Source of the DNA: Toxoplasma gondii ME49
Lineage: Eukaryota; Apicomplexa; Conoidasida; Eucoccidiorida; Sarcocystidae
Length of the DNA: 64,000 bases
Assembly (NCBI RefSeq): GCF_000006565.2
Contig: NC_031472.1
Span: forward strand, 1,792,227 to 1,856,226
Direction: 5' to 3'
In this document: in pieces, positions 21,473-33,210 of the stretch
Position numbering within the stretch: the stretch's first letter is position 1
Layout: each line of letters starts with the position of its first letter
The notes under the pieces: generated by a model
What the model was told of the DNA's origin: nothing
Seen by the model: only the letters and a program-made list of their open reading frames with translations
Database searches by the model: none
Position numbers and translations under genes: made by a program

Positions 21473-23728
21473 ATGACGATTCCTCCCCTCTCAGCGGTAT
21501 CTCCTCTTAGCAACACGCTAACAGGGTTTTTGCTCGGCATGGTCACAGTAGTTGGCTTCCATGCGTGTCTGTACGTGGGCGCGTACTGGTTCTTTGCCAA
21601 GCATTTGTACCGCGACTACGAGATCAAGCGACTTTCTATCCAGAACCTGTTCTCGGTCACCTTCACGGTGTGCGTGTCTATGCTTCAACTGCTGCTGCTT
21701 GAGCTGCTTCATGTCCTCAATCCCACTTTGAGAAAGTGGGTATGGAACATCGACTTGGTGTGTGTCTTGTTGTTGCTGTACCTTATTTTGCCAATCTTCA
21801 TCGTCTACAATCTACTCATTCCTGAGCAAGATGTCTTTAGAATTCCCGACCTGGTCTCCGCCTTTCCTCGGCTACAAAATCTAAACCTTCCGGGCTTCTC
21901 GATTACCTCTCTGAGCATTCCTGCATCCTTGCCGCTCCCGGCCTCGTTGAATTTTCCATCGTCCATCAGCCAGCACTCACGAGGCAAACTTTCCGCTCTT
22001 CTTCCCCACTCGCCGATACCTTTACACCAATGGCTCTTGGTGGCCCTGGGTTGCTCCATTTTTCTGCCTTTTCTCTGGTCATGCTTCTACCAATCGGGAA
22101 GATTTCTGCACCTCGACCCCGCGATCCTCGCTTCCCTCTCGTACACAGAGTGTCTCCTCGCTTATGTGGGTGTATGCGGGGTCACTGTGGTGTCGGCGCT
22201 CGCGGGTTTCGGTTCTGTGAATTACCCGTACAAGAACATCACCGCCTTCCTTTCTCCCGTGTCCCAGGAGCAGGTTGCAGAGGTTGAGCAACGCTTGCTC
22301 CAGACACTCACCTTGATTGCAGAAAAGAAGAAAAAAAGGAAGCAGCTGCAGCAGTCGCTTAGTAAACCTGGCCGCTCCTCCCACTGGCCCACGCCAACCA
22401 CAGGCCTGCACCCGGCGAACCCCGCATGCGTTTCGCAGGCTCCCTTTGATGTACGGGCGCACGGAAAAGCGAACACTGGATGCCCGGAGCAGGAGGGAGT
22501 TTCTGTGTTTGTTCACGGTGGCTCTGTGTCTTCTGAGACAAGTGCCCTCAATAGCTCTGTCTGCGACATAGAGAGCGGGGGCTTGCCGAAATCGGGAAGG
22601 GGACTACATTCTGCTTGCCAGTCGATACCGGGTGAAGTTTGTACTGTGGACTGTGGTACACAGAGTGAAGGATCTCAGTCGTTCGGAAGTCTACCGAGGC
22701 CAGAGGGGGGGAGTGTGGCGTCGACGGAATATTTCACTAATTCCGGTCCGAAAAGTCATTTTCGAAACGGCACACCTCTTCGAGAACGCCCTGTATTTGC
22801 AGGGGAGCGTCATGGGGGAGGAACAAGTGATCAGTTTTCTCGAGAGAGAATTCCCAGTGAAGATGCCGGCCTCCGGTGGCTGACAGGGGAAGAAGGACAT
22901 GCAAGAACTGGGGGCTGCACAGGAATGGCGGATTCTTGTGGGAGAGGCATGCACGAGAGAGGAAGTTGTGAGGAAGCTGGGATGGTGCCGCGAGGATTTT
23001 CGTGCCTGTGGGCTCTGTGGAAACGCGGGACAGGTATGTGGACGCGGCTAGCTGCCGCTGTCAGGGGACGAACGGCGGAGAAGGAGTGTCAGCAACTTCA
23101 AAGCGAGATTGCTGCACTCGAAAATTTGTCCAGGGAATTGTTCGTCGGTTTAAATGATTTGGTCCAGTCTCGTGCTCAGGCTATTTTTAGCAAGACATTA
23201 CTCGGACGACTTAACAATTTGATGGGATGGTGCATGACGGTGGTGTGTGTCTACCGGATAATGACGGCTGCCATTAATGTGCTGTTCGACCGAGTAAGCA
23301 CAACAGATCCGGCTACCAGAGTGTTAGAGATCGCGCTGTATTACCTAAACATTCCTCTTAACGTTGCGGTCGTTTCTCCGTACCTGTCTCTGCTCTTACT
23401 CGGATGGATTATCGCGCTGACAATTCGAGGGTTCATTGAGAAATTGCTTGCTGTGTTTCGCTACGTCTCCACATCGGTGTCGAGCAATGTATTTGCCTTG
23501 GTTATGTCTGAAATCATGGGTTTCTACTTCTCAGCATGCGTCTTACTGACTCGCGTGTACCTGCCCCAGTCGTATCGAGATGCGGTGACTGAGATTATTG
23601 CTCCATCCCTTGATTTCAGAGTCTTCCACCTTCACTTTGACCGCGTGTTTCTCCTCTCTTCGTTGACTTCTTTGGGAATTGTTATGCTTTCTCATAAGCA
23701 CACTCTTGAAAAGTTCAAAAGTCTTTGA
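21473..23728 (+). CDS. Golgi pH regulator (GPR89/GPHR) homologue
   Basis: A 751-residue multi-span protein starting at the ATG at 21473. Human GPHR, an anion channel that acidifies the Golgi, has about 455 residues. Family landmarks appear in order: a first span ending in an acidic DYEI motif, a FSVTF span, a Leu-rich span near residues 88-115, the signature GVTVVSALAGFGSVNYPY at about 235-252, and an LERRLLQT-like segment (VEQRLLQTLTLI) followed by a lysine run. After a divergent loop come VLEIALYYLNIP, the LLLGWIIALTIRGFIEKL span, SSNVFALVMSEIMGFYF and a terminal span ending in LSHKHT, all matching the C-terminal domain. The extra length is a roughly 240-residue Ser/Gly-rich insertion at about 295-538, between the two halves. 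No intron is needed. Homology is strong; role in Golgi or plant-type GTG signalling is inferred from the family. Confidence 0.88.
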   Translation: MTIPPLSAVSPLSNTLTGFLLGMVTVVGFHACLYVGAYWFFAKHLYRDYEIKRLSIQNLFSVTFTVCVSMLQLLLLELLHVLNPTLRKWVWNIDLVCVLLLLYLILPIFIVYNLLIPEQDVFRIPDLVSAFPRLQNLNLPGFSITSLSIPASLPLPASLNFPSSISQHSRGKLSALLPHSPIPLHQWLLVALGCSIFLPFLWSCFYQSGRFLHLDPAILASLSYTECLLAYVGVCGVTVVSALAGFGSVNYPYKNITAFLSPVSQEQVAEVEQRLLQTLTLIAEKKKKRKQLQQSLSKPGRSSHWPTPTTGLHPANPACVSQAPFDVRAHGKANTGCPEQEGVSVFVHGGSVSSETSALNSSVCDIESGGLPKSGRGLHSACQSIPGEVCTVDCGTQSEGSQSFGSLPRPEGGSVASTEYFTNSGPKSHFRNGTPLRERPVFAGERHGGGTSDQFSRERIPSEDAGLRWLTGEEGHARTGGCTGMADSCGRGMHERGSCEEAGMVPRGFSCLWALWKRGTGMWTRLAAAVRGRTAEKECQQLQSEIAALENLSRELFVGLNDLVQSRAQAIFSKTLLGRLNNLMGWCMTVVCVYRIMTAAINVLFDRVSTTDPATRVLEIALYYLNIPLNVAVVSPYLSLLLLGWIIALTIRGFIEKLLAVFRYVSTSVSSNVFALVMSEIMGFYFSACVLLTRVYLPQSYRDAVTEIIAPSLDFRVFHLHFDRVFLLSSLTSLGIVMLSHKHTLEKFKSL

Positions 23729-26700
23729 TGCATGTGTGAAACACTTGTTTTTTAAGCGATGGTTTTGGACGCGGTGCGTTCCGCCTTGTTCTTTACTGTG
23801 GGGAGGTGTCTGGCATCAACTGCGGCTTGTGGTGACCTTTTATCGGATGTGTCCATGCCAAATGGAGAAGATCTATGTTATAAAAGACTGTTGTCTTCAT
23901 TCAGCGAAAAGACAGTGACAGGTACCAACGGTGCAGGCACAGGTTTTGAGACCGAAGGTGGCGACTGCGATACCTGTACACCTATTTTGGGCCTCCTCCC
24001 CTCAATCGGTTTATTGATACATGTTTAATTGTATGGATTGCTCAGCACAATTTCTAGTTAGAGCTGCGTGTTGAGAGGTTCTGGTAGCTCTAGCCTAGCT
24101 TTCTTTACGGAGGACATTATCCTTCCACTTCTTCAGCAGCTGTGTTGCACATCCAAAACCAGCGGACTATCGTTTTTCCCCTGCACGCATACAGTCCAAC
24201 AGCATGCTGGAGACTGCGCGTCACTGAAAACCTTTAAGCTACTCAGTGGTGGGAGTCCTCAAACTGCTTTTAGCTGCTGAGACGGCGTGGCGTTCCTTGT
24301 GCTGGCGCAGCCCGCCTACACACCTCATCAGAAAAGGACTTTGTCCTGCGTCACCCACGACTTGTGGTGCACCCCTGCGGTCCAACCAACTGCGCTCTGT
24401 GAGAAAATGGAAAATGTTTCTGAACTGCGTAGTTCAGGCAGCACTGCTTCCTCCTACCAAGATTTGCATTGCCCGTACAGAGTTGACATAACAGTGAACA
24501 CCTAAAAGCTTCCAAGCACGAACAATTCCGTCAAGTAATTTGATCACTCATGCGCCCGCTTGTGCGAAATCGAGTCAAGTACTTGTCGGGAGGCACTACG
24601 GATACACTTGGAATACCGCACACTGGTTGATCCGATACAGTAAGCGCATATACTCAGCTGTTGAGTGTGATAGTTGACGCAGTGATATGAATTATCGTCG
24701 AGCTGAGGGCACACGCTACCCTACCTAGCTGTCAGATGCTGCACAACGACTCAGTATCACGTGTGTTTAAGCGCTAAATGCCTATCCTGGCTTCCTCCAA
24801 CATCCCAGAAGGGCCTCACGAACGCCTGACCCTCACGATTGTTGCTTGCCACAGTACTGACACGAGGTCGGTGACAGAGAAGGCAATTTGCATATGCAAC
24901 AGACGTTCGGTACACCATATAGGAAGCATGGTGTTGATTCCAGTTTATGGAGTCACTAAAAAGTAACGCTGGAAGTTCGCACCATCTACATTCTTCTCGC
25001 GCCCGGGGTGTAACTGTCACAGACATTAGCGTGACAAATGTCGAATGATCCGTTGGTGGCAGATAGAGACAGCTGCTTTCCAAGTGGCTGCAAGTCGTTT
25101 TTTGTGTGTCACTCGCATACGGACAGCAATGTTGACACACCACTCCTTTCTGGTAGTTCCAGCTTCTTGTTTCACACTCTTTACTCTCGCAGTTCATTGA
25201 GAGAAGACCTCTCGCCAAGATTGTGTGTCACTCTCTATATGTAACATCCATTTTGCTCGAACATGGCGTGTAAGTAGCTTGTTCTCCGAAGCACTTACGG
25301 ATTTCCCGGACACCATCATCGTCCACGCGCGTCCAATTTTTGTCTGGTTGTGGATTGCGTATACCTGGACGATGGTTACCACCGCGGCAGACACCTTGCG
25401 TAGTTTCGCTGAACAAAACACGCTAGATATAAAAAGTTGGCTCTACATGGGCGAATCGCGATATTCTATACTTTTTAATATACATGCACATATATTGTGG
25501 TTCTGGATCAGCTACTGCTGCCGTTGGTTCTGGACTTGAAGTCGCACCGGACCTCGCTGAAGTCGACGTGGACGGCGTGGCCGGGAAAGATTTTTCTTCG
25601 ACACTCGGTCTGTAACTGTACTAGACGCCGCATTTTCCGGAGATTTTCCCTTTTTCACAGGGAATGGGAACGTGCCTCATCTGCCTGATGACATATTTGT
25701 GGCGCGGAATTGACTTTCTTCCGTATTTCGTGTGCCTACAGTGCCACGCGGTTGACACCTCCTTACAACGGCGCGCACGCTGTGCTTTCTGGGTGCGAAG
25801 CCGTCCGGTTTCTGCTGGGACGTTGCGCCAGGCAGAGCCTGTATTGTGGTGGAGAGTGACGCCTCCTTACTCGGTCCGCGTTGAAGCCGCTGCATGCGGG
25901 TGAGACGCCTCCCTGCGGTGAACTTCTGTCCCCTGCACGTACTTCAGTGGTTTTCTGCGCCCTTCGTTAAAGCGCAACGTTGGTCTTCGCTGGGGGGGTC
26001 GGATTGCCTGGCCGGCGTCACTTTCTCTTTCTGTAGCAGGACGCTTGCGAAAACGATGGTGGGGATGTCCTCGTCTCTTACTACTCACCAGCCAGAATCG
26101 AGGGACGCAAGCGAAAAGCTTGGTTGATGGATCTCAAGGCAACGTGTTTTTCTCTGTGTTTATGGGAGGGGGCATCCTTCACGAACTAGACATAGACAGA
26201 GCCTTAATTTTGGTAGAGAACCAGCGAAAAAAAGTCTGCGTACAGACTGTTCCTGGTGACAGCCCGGAAGAGGCAACCCCTTTTTTGCATGGCTTTGCCC
26301 GCGGGGAGCACCGCCTGAATGATTTTTTTTTTCTAGATTGGTCTTTTGTGAGGAATACTCTTTGTTTCAATCGTGAAAACGTTGATGATCCCTCACATTT
26401 GTCCCCGTGCTCCTTCTGTCCCACGACGGTTGCCCCATCGCAGGCCCAGTTCCGGCGATCCGTAACGCATCCGTTTGTGCCCGCGTCAAACTGTTCTTCA
26501 GCAGCAGGATTGGCAGTTCCTGTTTCGTTTCAACGTCACTTTCTCCCTCCGTTGAAGATTCCCCTCTTCTCGAAGGGAACACTGGGTTGCCTGAACGGGC
26601 AACAGTCCACGAGAGCGGCGTTTCTTTGAGAGAAACTTAAACAGGTGATTGTCACCACCGATTGTCGCGGACAGGTGCAGGCTGAGGGCCCGTGGCGAGT

Positions 26701-27478
26701 GGAAGAAAAGCTGTTTCTCTCGGCATGGTGTACCTTGTGGGCTGCTCGTACGGATGTGCCGATTTGTGGAACTGAGCACTCGCTTCCATGTACAGAGTCT
26801 CCGAGGTAGGGTGCTTTCCGTCCAAGGTGGTAAAGGCATTTACCCAGCTGACCGCGAGACGGTGTCCCTGAATAGTTCGCATACTCCGTCAGAGGGGATA
26901 GTGAGGGATTGGAGTCTCGGAAAGCGGTAGCGAGTGGCCTGGCGGTTGGTTTGACGAATAGATCTAGGCTTGCCGCCGGAAACACTCGTACTTTGCTGAT
27001 CCGCCGTGACGGGTTTTTGTACAGAACGGCGCTCCAGAAAGACAAGTTCAACTGCTGTATCTTTGTTCAAAAGGTAACATAAACTGGGAAAGTCGCGCAT
27101 GACGCGATTTTTTTATCTGCACCACTCGCCGGTGTCTGACGTGTCTTGGGTGCGGAAGGGAAGTGTGTTCAAAGGTTTCGCTTGACTTTCTGCTTACGCC
27201 TTCCTCGAGGTGGGAAAGGCATGATACGCGTACCCACGGGATTGCCAACGCCCATGTGCATCAGGGACAGGCCACTGGACCCCTCACTCAAGTTACTAGC
27301 CGAAGAGGCCAAAGCAATCGGGAAGTCTGGTCACAGAGGTGCCGGCGGCGAACGCCTCGCTGCCGTGGCATTCCCCGTGGGGTATAGAGGAATAGACGGG
27401 AAAGAACAGGCTCACTGAGACGTCTGACGAAAGTCCGGTCGTTATGTAAGGACTGCGACGCCGCTCTCACGTCTTGGT
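23729..27478. other. Intergenic between the GPHR and PKA genes
   Basis: 3.7 kb with no recognisable protein. Open frames at 26045-26629 (+) and 24757-25218 (-) are Cys/Ser-rich without motifs and overlap open frames on the other strand. The right part should contain the PKA promoter and 5' UTR, possibly with an upstream non-coding exon. Confidence 0.5.
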
Positions 27479-29162
27479 ATGCCGTTGCGTACAATGTCGG
27501 TGACATCGGGGCAGTATCCGGTGCAGCCACATCAACGAAGACCCCTTTTCGGTCGCGGCAACCTCTTCTTCTTCTTGAACAGCGGCTCGTCTGACGGTGC
27601 AGCAGTTGGGACACCAGGAGTTTCTCCTTCGCGGGAGCAGTCGGGTTTCCAGATGCTGACGAAAAGGAGTCTCTTCGGTGTGTCTCATCCACCAACCCAT
27701 TCGAGCCGAACTGTCGCTCAGATGGCGCCTCGCTCGCAAGCATATACACCACAGCCGCACCGGTCTAGTGGGGATTGTTCGACGGCAGAAAAGGCTTCTT
27801 GTCCAACCGGCAGCGCTGCCGTCCATCAGGCAACAAATATGGGGTCGGTCTCCGCTGTTGCTGGACCTTTGGGGAGAATGTGGGGGAAACTCAGTAGCAT
27901 GAGCACGATGGCGACCAGTCGGGGCGATAGTCTGCTGTCAACGAGCAGCCGGACATCAGTTGCAGTTGAGTGCAGCCCCCGAGCAACACAACCTCCTCCC
28001 AACGTCGCTGATCGGGAGAGCCAAATTCTCTCGCAAGTGCGGTACGATCTACTTGCGAGGAACTTGTCGATAGACGATTTTTTGTTCCACGAAACCGTTG
28101 GCACTGGCTCTTTTGGACGAGTTTGTATAGTCGATTTACGTGGTGCGGCCGGATGGTACCCGCCAATGGCATTGAAGATCCTGAGCAAACACAAGATCGT
28201 AAAGATGAAACAAGTCGAGCACGTGAAGGACGAGAAGAGAATTCTTTCTTCGATAGAACATCCCTTCATAGTTAATCTGCTGGTAAGGAGCGCCTAAATT
28301 TCGAAAGTTTTGTCAGTAGCTTTCAGGATACTGGGCGTGTTTTGGTGCATTGCTGCCGTGTAGCGCCGATGACAGCAGATCTGGACTCCGTGAAGCCAAT
28401 GTGTGTCCGATTATTGTACAGGCTGCGTTTCAAGATGAAAAGCGATTGTTCATTTTGATGGAGTACGTGAACGGCGGGGAGCTATTCAGTCACTTGCGCC
28501 GCCGCAACTGTATTCCGACTGATCAGGCCCGTTTGTATGCTGCCGAGATCACTCTGGCATTCCAATACCTGCACCAACGTCATATCGTTTATAGGGATCT
28601 CAAACCTGAGAACCTACTGATTGACTCACAAGGCCACATAAAAATTACCGATTTCGGATTTGCCAAAGTGGTGAAGGATCGCACGTGGACATTGTGTGGA
28701 ACTCACGAATACCTTGCCCCAGAATCTATCACTCGTCGGGGTCATGGGCTACCTGTTGATTGGTGGGCCCTGGGGATCCTCCTCTTTGAGATGCTTGCCG
28801 GACATCCGCCATTCGTCGATGAGAATCCACTTGGTATTTATCGGAAGATCATCGCAGGTAAAATCGAGTTTCCTAGATCGTTCGATTACGCGGCCAAATC
28901 TCTTGTCAAGCGGTTGCTCACGCATGATCCGCTGAAGAGATACGGTTGCTTGAAAGATGGAGCGGAGGACGTAAAGAACCACAAGTTTTTCAAGGGGATT
29001 GACTGGGTAAAGTGCTACAACAAAAACATTCGCGCCCCATACTTGCCGAATACTAGGGGCCCACAGGATAGCAGCATGTTCGACAAATATGCCGAGTCCA
29101 CTGAATCGTCTTCTCCGCCAATAGGTGCGGCGGAACAGCAGGCCTTCTTCGACAATTTTTGA
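27479..29162 (+). CDS. cAMP-dependent protein kinase catalytic subunit (AGC kinase), divergent paralogue
   Basis: Two exons, 27479-28282 and 28422-29162, joined in phase 0 (CTG|GTAAGG donor, TGTACAG acceptor), give 514 residues. The first 195 or so are a disordered Ser/Pro/Arg-rich extension. The kinase domain follows: glycine loop GTGSFGRV, the ATP lysine in MALKIL, catalytic loop YRDLKPENLL, DFGFAK, activation loop RTWTLCGTHEYLAPE with the phosphorylatable Thr, and the DWWALGILLFEML helix. The C-tail has an FDKY segment and ends FDNF, the hydrophobic motif that docks on the PKA N-lobe. PKA normally has GTPEYLAPE; here His replaces Pro in the P+1 loop. The catalytic core is complete, so activity is expected. 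Coccidia have more than one PKA catalytic gene; this looks like the divergent form (I recall it as PKAc2, unverified). A second Met at 27494 could also be the start. Confidence 0.85.
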
Positions 29163-30837
29163 GCGCAAGGTGGTAGGCAGGTCTGAGCAGATATGGATAT
29201 GCCCTCCAGATATGTAACAGTAATGTGATCCCGCTTGTGAAGACCCAGTGGTTTGTGGAATGCGCATCGGTTTTGTCGCGCAGGGGCAATGACCTGCTTA
29301 ACTGCCTTTGACTATTTTTCAATTCATTCTTCTGTCATTCTCCCGGGGCAATCAAAGTAGGATTGTATTGTCGATGCGGGTGGGGATAGTGAACACCTCG
29401 TTTTGGATAACAGGAGGGGAACAATGGTGATTGTGTGTGGTACCGGGCGTTTCAAGGTCCAGTGACTGAAAAAGCTGATACCAGAGAATTCAATTCAGCA
29501 GGCGTATATGGAAATACGACGTATTTCCTATTCTCTCAGCGCAGTTATACGCTGATGCGGGTAGTTATTCGAGAATAGAAAAGCAAACGAAGTGGCCCCA
29601 ACTCCGCGATGTTCTAGCTGGTGAAACACATTTGCGGCAGTGAAACGACGTGGAAAGTGGACAACCATTTAGAAGAGGGGAGTACTAACCGCATAGGTCG
29701 TGTCAGTAGCATTGCCTTTCGGCGTTGTATGGTGTTGATATTTCCAGCTGCGAAGCGCTGATTCCAAAGTATGTGTTCTGAGCGCGCACACCTGCTAGAG
29801 AGTGCGCTAATGTCCCTCTGGACGCCCCCGGAGGCTCCACCGCTAGTTAGGCAGCACAGTACAAAGGGTCAAGTTTGACGGTGTCCGTTGACAAAGAAGC
29901 ACCACAGGTATACAGGTGTGTTAGAATTAGGAAACGCTTCGCTCTTTTGCGCTGTTTTATGGCGGGTTCGAGTATATCGTTGAAGAAACACGTGACGCCG
30001 CGAGCGGGGCGCGCAGACCCCGGTACAATTTTGATCTCCATTTCAATCGCAGGAAACGCACGTTGTCGCCCCGGAGCTCGCTTGCCAATGGTGACCGATC
30101 GAACTTTAGCTTTTCACAAATCACGCCTCGAAGGTTGCACGGCATACCTGAGCGACGGTCTCACATTTTTGCCTGTTGCCGCTTCCGACTCCTCTTTGCT
30201 CGTATGCGCTTCAGTACTCTGTATGCAATCGGCAATGCGGGTAATTGGAGACTTCGGCCTGAGTTACTATCACGTGAACTTCAAGGGTTGCGTCTCACTT
30301 GTCCACATGCCGATTTTCCTGTTTCCTCGTTGCTTCCATCGAGGTTTGGCATCCGTACAGAATCTCCCTGATAGATCTCAGATTTGGATTCTGTGTGTCT
30401 GCATATCTGTGACCTTCTGAGGGCCGTCTGGTCCCATTCAGGAGAGGTGGCTTTGTGCCGCAAGTTCAGACACATTCGCGTCTGTCTCTTCTCCGGGGAT
30501 TTTTCTTGAAGGAATACATTGGCGCTGCTCTAGGTTAGTGGAAATATGATTCGAAATTTGCGCTGAGAAGTTTGGAAACTTCGCAGTCATCCTACCAAGC
30601 GAAATCCCAGGTTCTTCTTCGGCATACGGCCAGCAGCGTTACTCGACGTTAGTTCAGTTGCATCACTGTGGAGCTGTGGGTTGAAAGCGCAAGCCGAACT
30701 AGTGTTGCTCGCTAGACAAGACAGAACTGAAGTGGACGTCATACCGCAAAATTTTCGCGTTGTTCTGCTTCCTCGATTACTCTCGCGGAGATGAGAATGC
30801 TTATACTATCACCGTTAGCCTTGTTGTAGCCATAGCG
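29163..30837. other. Convergent intergenic region between the PKA and coiled-coil genes
   Basis: Shared 3' flanks. A 181-codon plus-strand open frame at 29875-30420 is overlapped by open frames on the opposite strand and has no recognisable motif. I see no supportable gene. Confidence 0.5.
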
Positions 30838-31487
30838 TTATCCATTTGAGTGAGAGAAGCGGTCCGCCTCACATGCACTTGCGAAGGCTGGCCTCTTCCG
30901 CCAGAAGCAACGTTCTTCACCTGCACTCGTAGAGTTAAAAGGTACATCAACAGCGATCGGTTCAAAAAGCACGTCAACCACGTACTGATCGTAGTCTTTC
31001 CCGTAAAAGAGCTTGCCTGCCGCACACACCATATGTTAGCCCATACGCGTTATGTGCGCCACACACACTGTATCACTCTTTTAACCCCAGGTTCAACTGC
31101 CGAAAAGCACATTTAACCTGGTGTTCCTTCTCCAAAGCTTTTTCGTCAAGTTGTAGAGTTTTGAGAGAGACGTCTGCTCTTTTCTGCTCGACCTCAGTTA
31201 TCTCGTGTTGCAGCTTCGACAGGTCTGCATAGCGTGGGTAGCTTCGCAGGCAAAAAATCACGTAGCAATAAACGCCTACGTGTTCGGACTATTTCCCACC
31301 GTTCCTCCATCGCCTTTTCTGCCTGTATTTCCTGGATTCTTTTTTCCATCTCTTGGAGAAGACACTCCAACTCGAACATAATTTTCAGGTTGCCCCATCT
31401 GCCCATACACTCATGCAATGCGCATTCCATGTCCGGGCGCGTTGGCGCAAAAGCCGCATCATCATGGAGCTCGATCGTTTCCGCCAT
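30838..31487 (-). CDS. Small coiled-coil protein, unrecognised
   Basis: The gene starts at an ATG at 31487 in good context (GCTATGGCGG). Exon 1 (31487-31280) encodes an acidic N-terminus then a helix (LECLLQEMEKRIQEIQAEK). A 55-base intron with donor CAC|GTAGG and acceptor TATGCAG leads to exon 2 (31224-31118), again coiled coil (LSKLQHEITEVEQKRADVS). Exon 3, best placed at 31011-30838 after a weaker acceptor, adds a segment reading DYDQYVVDVLFEPIAVDV and a basic tail. All three join in phase to give about 162 residues. I do not recognise the family. Size and helix content suit a subunit of a larger complex, but nothing identifies which. Exon 1 is firm, exon 2 likely, exon 3 uncertain. It is divergent from GRA5, whose ATG is 1.7 kb away. 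Confidence 0.5.
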
Positions 31488-33210
31488 AGCAAGGAAGAAA
31501 TCAGATAAGTTGTGAAATGCTTGTCGAACTTTGATCTAGCTGGTTCTCCGCGAAATGTACTGAGGCGTTGTACTTTGTGGGTGAGTAAATCCGCAACACA
31601 TCGAATTCAAACTCTTGTTCAGCAGCCGCGGCGCCAACGGTGCCAGCTCCTGTGTACAGACGGCGTAAGCGTTGAGTTGACATCATGGCAACAAACGCTT
31701 CCAGGGGGCCATGCTCAAGTGCAGCAGAAACGGTCTCTTTTTCGAGGTGACGTTTTTGCCTCTATCGCTTGTACCACACTGATACTCTTGCGCGTCGCCG
31801 GTGCTCCGAAAGAATGCCTCGACCGACTACCCAACGATTTTTCATGTTCCTCGACCTTATCGTGTACTGGTGCAAGCATATACAACGGCTTTGAGGAAAA
31901 ACTCACATTACTCTTTCCTTACTTCGAAGTGACTATATGAGACATCACTGCTGTCCACTGTAGTGCAACCCCAAACGGCGGGTTGCCATCAGCTACACAG
32001 ATCGTTCGTTCTTTCGCTTCAGAGCTCTGTTGATACGTTCCCTTCATCTCATTCCTGTGTGCACCACCACCTGACGTGCCGGAAGCACGTAGTCACGACA
32101 TTACAGGCTTCCACCAAACGGCATTTGTTGTTCCCGCTGTGTACCACACGACACCGGTCTCAACTCCACGTCCTGGTGTCCGAAACATCGCAAAAGACGG
32201 CAAATGCCTCCAACGGGCTTTCGTCGTCTGGTGGGAACCGGAATCTACCACACAGAACTCTAGAAGTTCATGCCAACCCCATCCGTTTCCGCACTAACCG
32301 AAATTTCTGGTTCTCTACACGTTGCAATAAAAAGTACGTTTCAAAGTAACTAAATGCCAGTTGCTGCAAAGTGCCCCCCTACATACTCTTCATACTTCAG
32401 TGATGCAATCTATGTCTGATGAACACCAGTAATTTTACAGCCTGTAACTCTATGTGGCGGAGTCTTGGGCGCATGTACCGCGGCATTCGTGCTGACTGCC
32501 GCAACATCGCATATGAAAAAAACAATGCAACCCCCCCTTTCCCACCCCCACCAGGTTTTGGGACGCACTCAAACATGTTACATGAAAAATCCTGGCCTTG
32601 CCTCCCTGTTCACGGACTGGTGAAAAAACTGTACAAGTTGCTAACAAATTCCAAGCTGTGAGAAACTGATGCTGCTATATAGAAGGGGAATTTCTGTCTC
32701 TCAGCCCTGCCACCAAACGACGTTACATGTAACACGAGACAAGGTATCCAGCCAGTACTTCAAGATGGAACCAGTTTCCTTAAGCCGCCACTACAACTAA
32801 GCAGGATCAGGCTGCCACCATCCGCTTGTTCCGGCAAGAAAGGTGCCGAAATGATGATACAGTACGCCATGCAGCAATCATCGAGACAGGATTTGGGACG
32901 CATGACTCCCTCAGGTGGTTAGCGGAGAAACCTCAGATCCCTCGGCGCGCGACGCGTGCCAGAGCGCGGGACGGGGTGGCAACGAGACACGTTTGGATAA
33001 AGGTCCTGCCAGGTTGTGGAATCAGACGTGTGGGCTGTTCCGTGTCGGTTTGGTTTGTGCAGAGACGCACTGACGGTTGACGTCGATCGGCACTCGATCC
33101 TACCGTCAGTCAATTTTATTTTGGTTTTTGCAGATATCATCGCGCGTGTGTTCACTCTAACTGTGTGTATGGTTCACTGTTTTTTATTGCGATTTTCGTG
33201 AAGTAACAAA
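31488..33210. other. Divergent intergenic region, GRA5 promoter side on the right
   Basis: It should hold the promoters of the coiled-coil gene and of GRA5. A C-rich run (CCCCCCCTTTCCCACCCCC) lies near 32530. One WGAGACG heptamer lies at 33061-33067. Plus-strand open frames at 31.5-32.3 kb have no motif and are not called. Confidence 0.5.
33061..33067 (+). promoter_or_regulatory. WGAGACG-type heptamer upstream of GRA5
   Basis: AGAGACG sits about 145 bases before the GRA5 ATG. The consensus A/T-GAGACG is described as a promoter element in several T. gondii GRA genes. Only one copy is visible here, so chance is possible. Confidence 0.4.

Noticed and set aside
29875..30420. 181-codon plus-strand open frame
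   Set aside because: Lies in a convergent intergenic region with open frames on the opposite strand too; amino acid content unremarkable.
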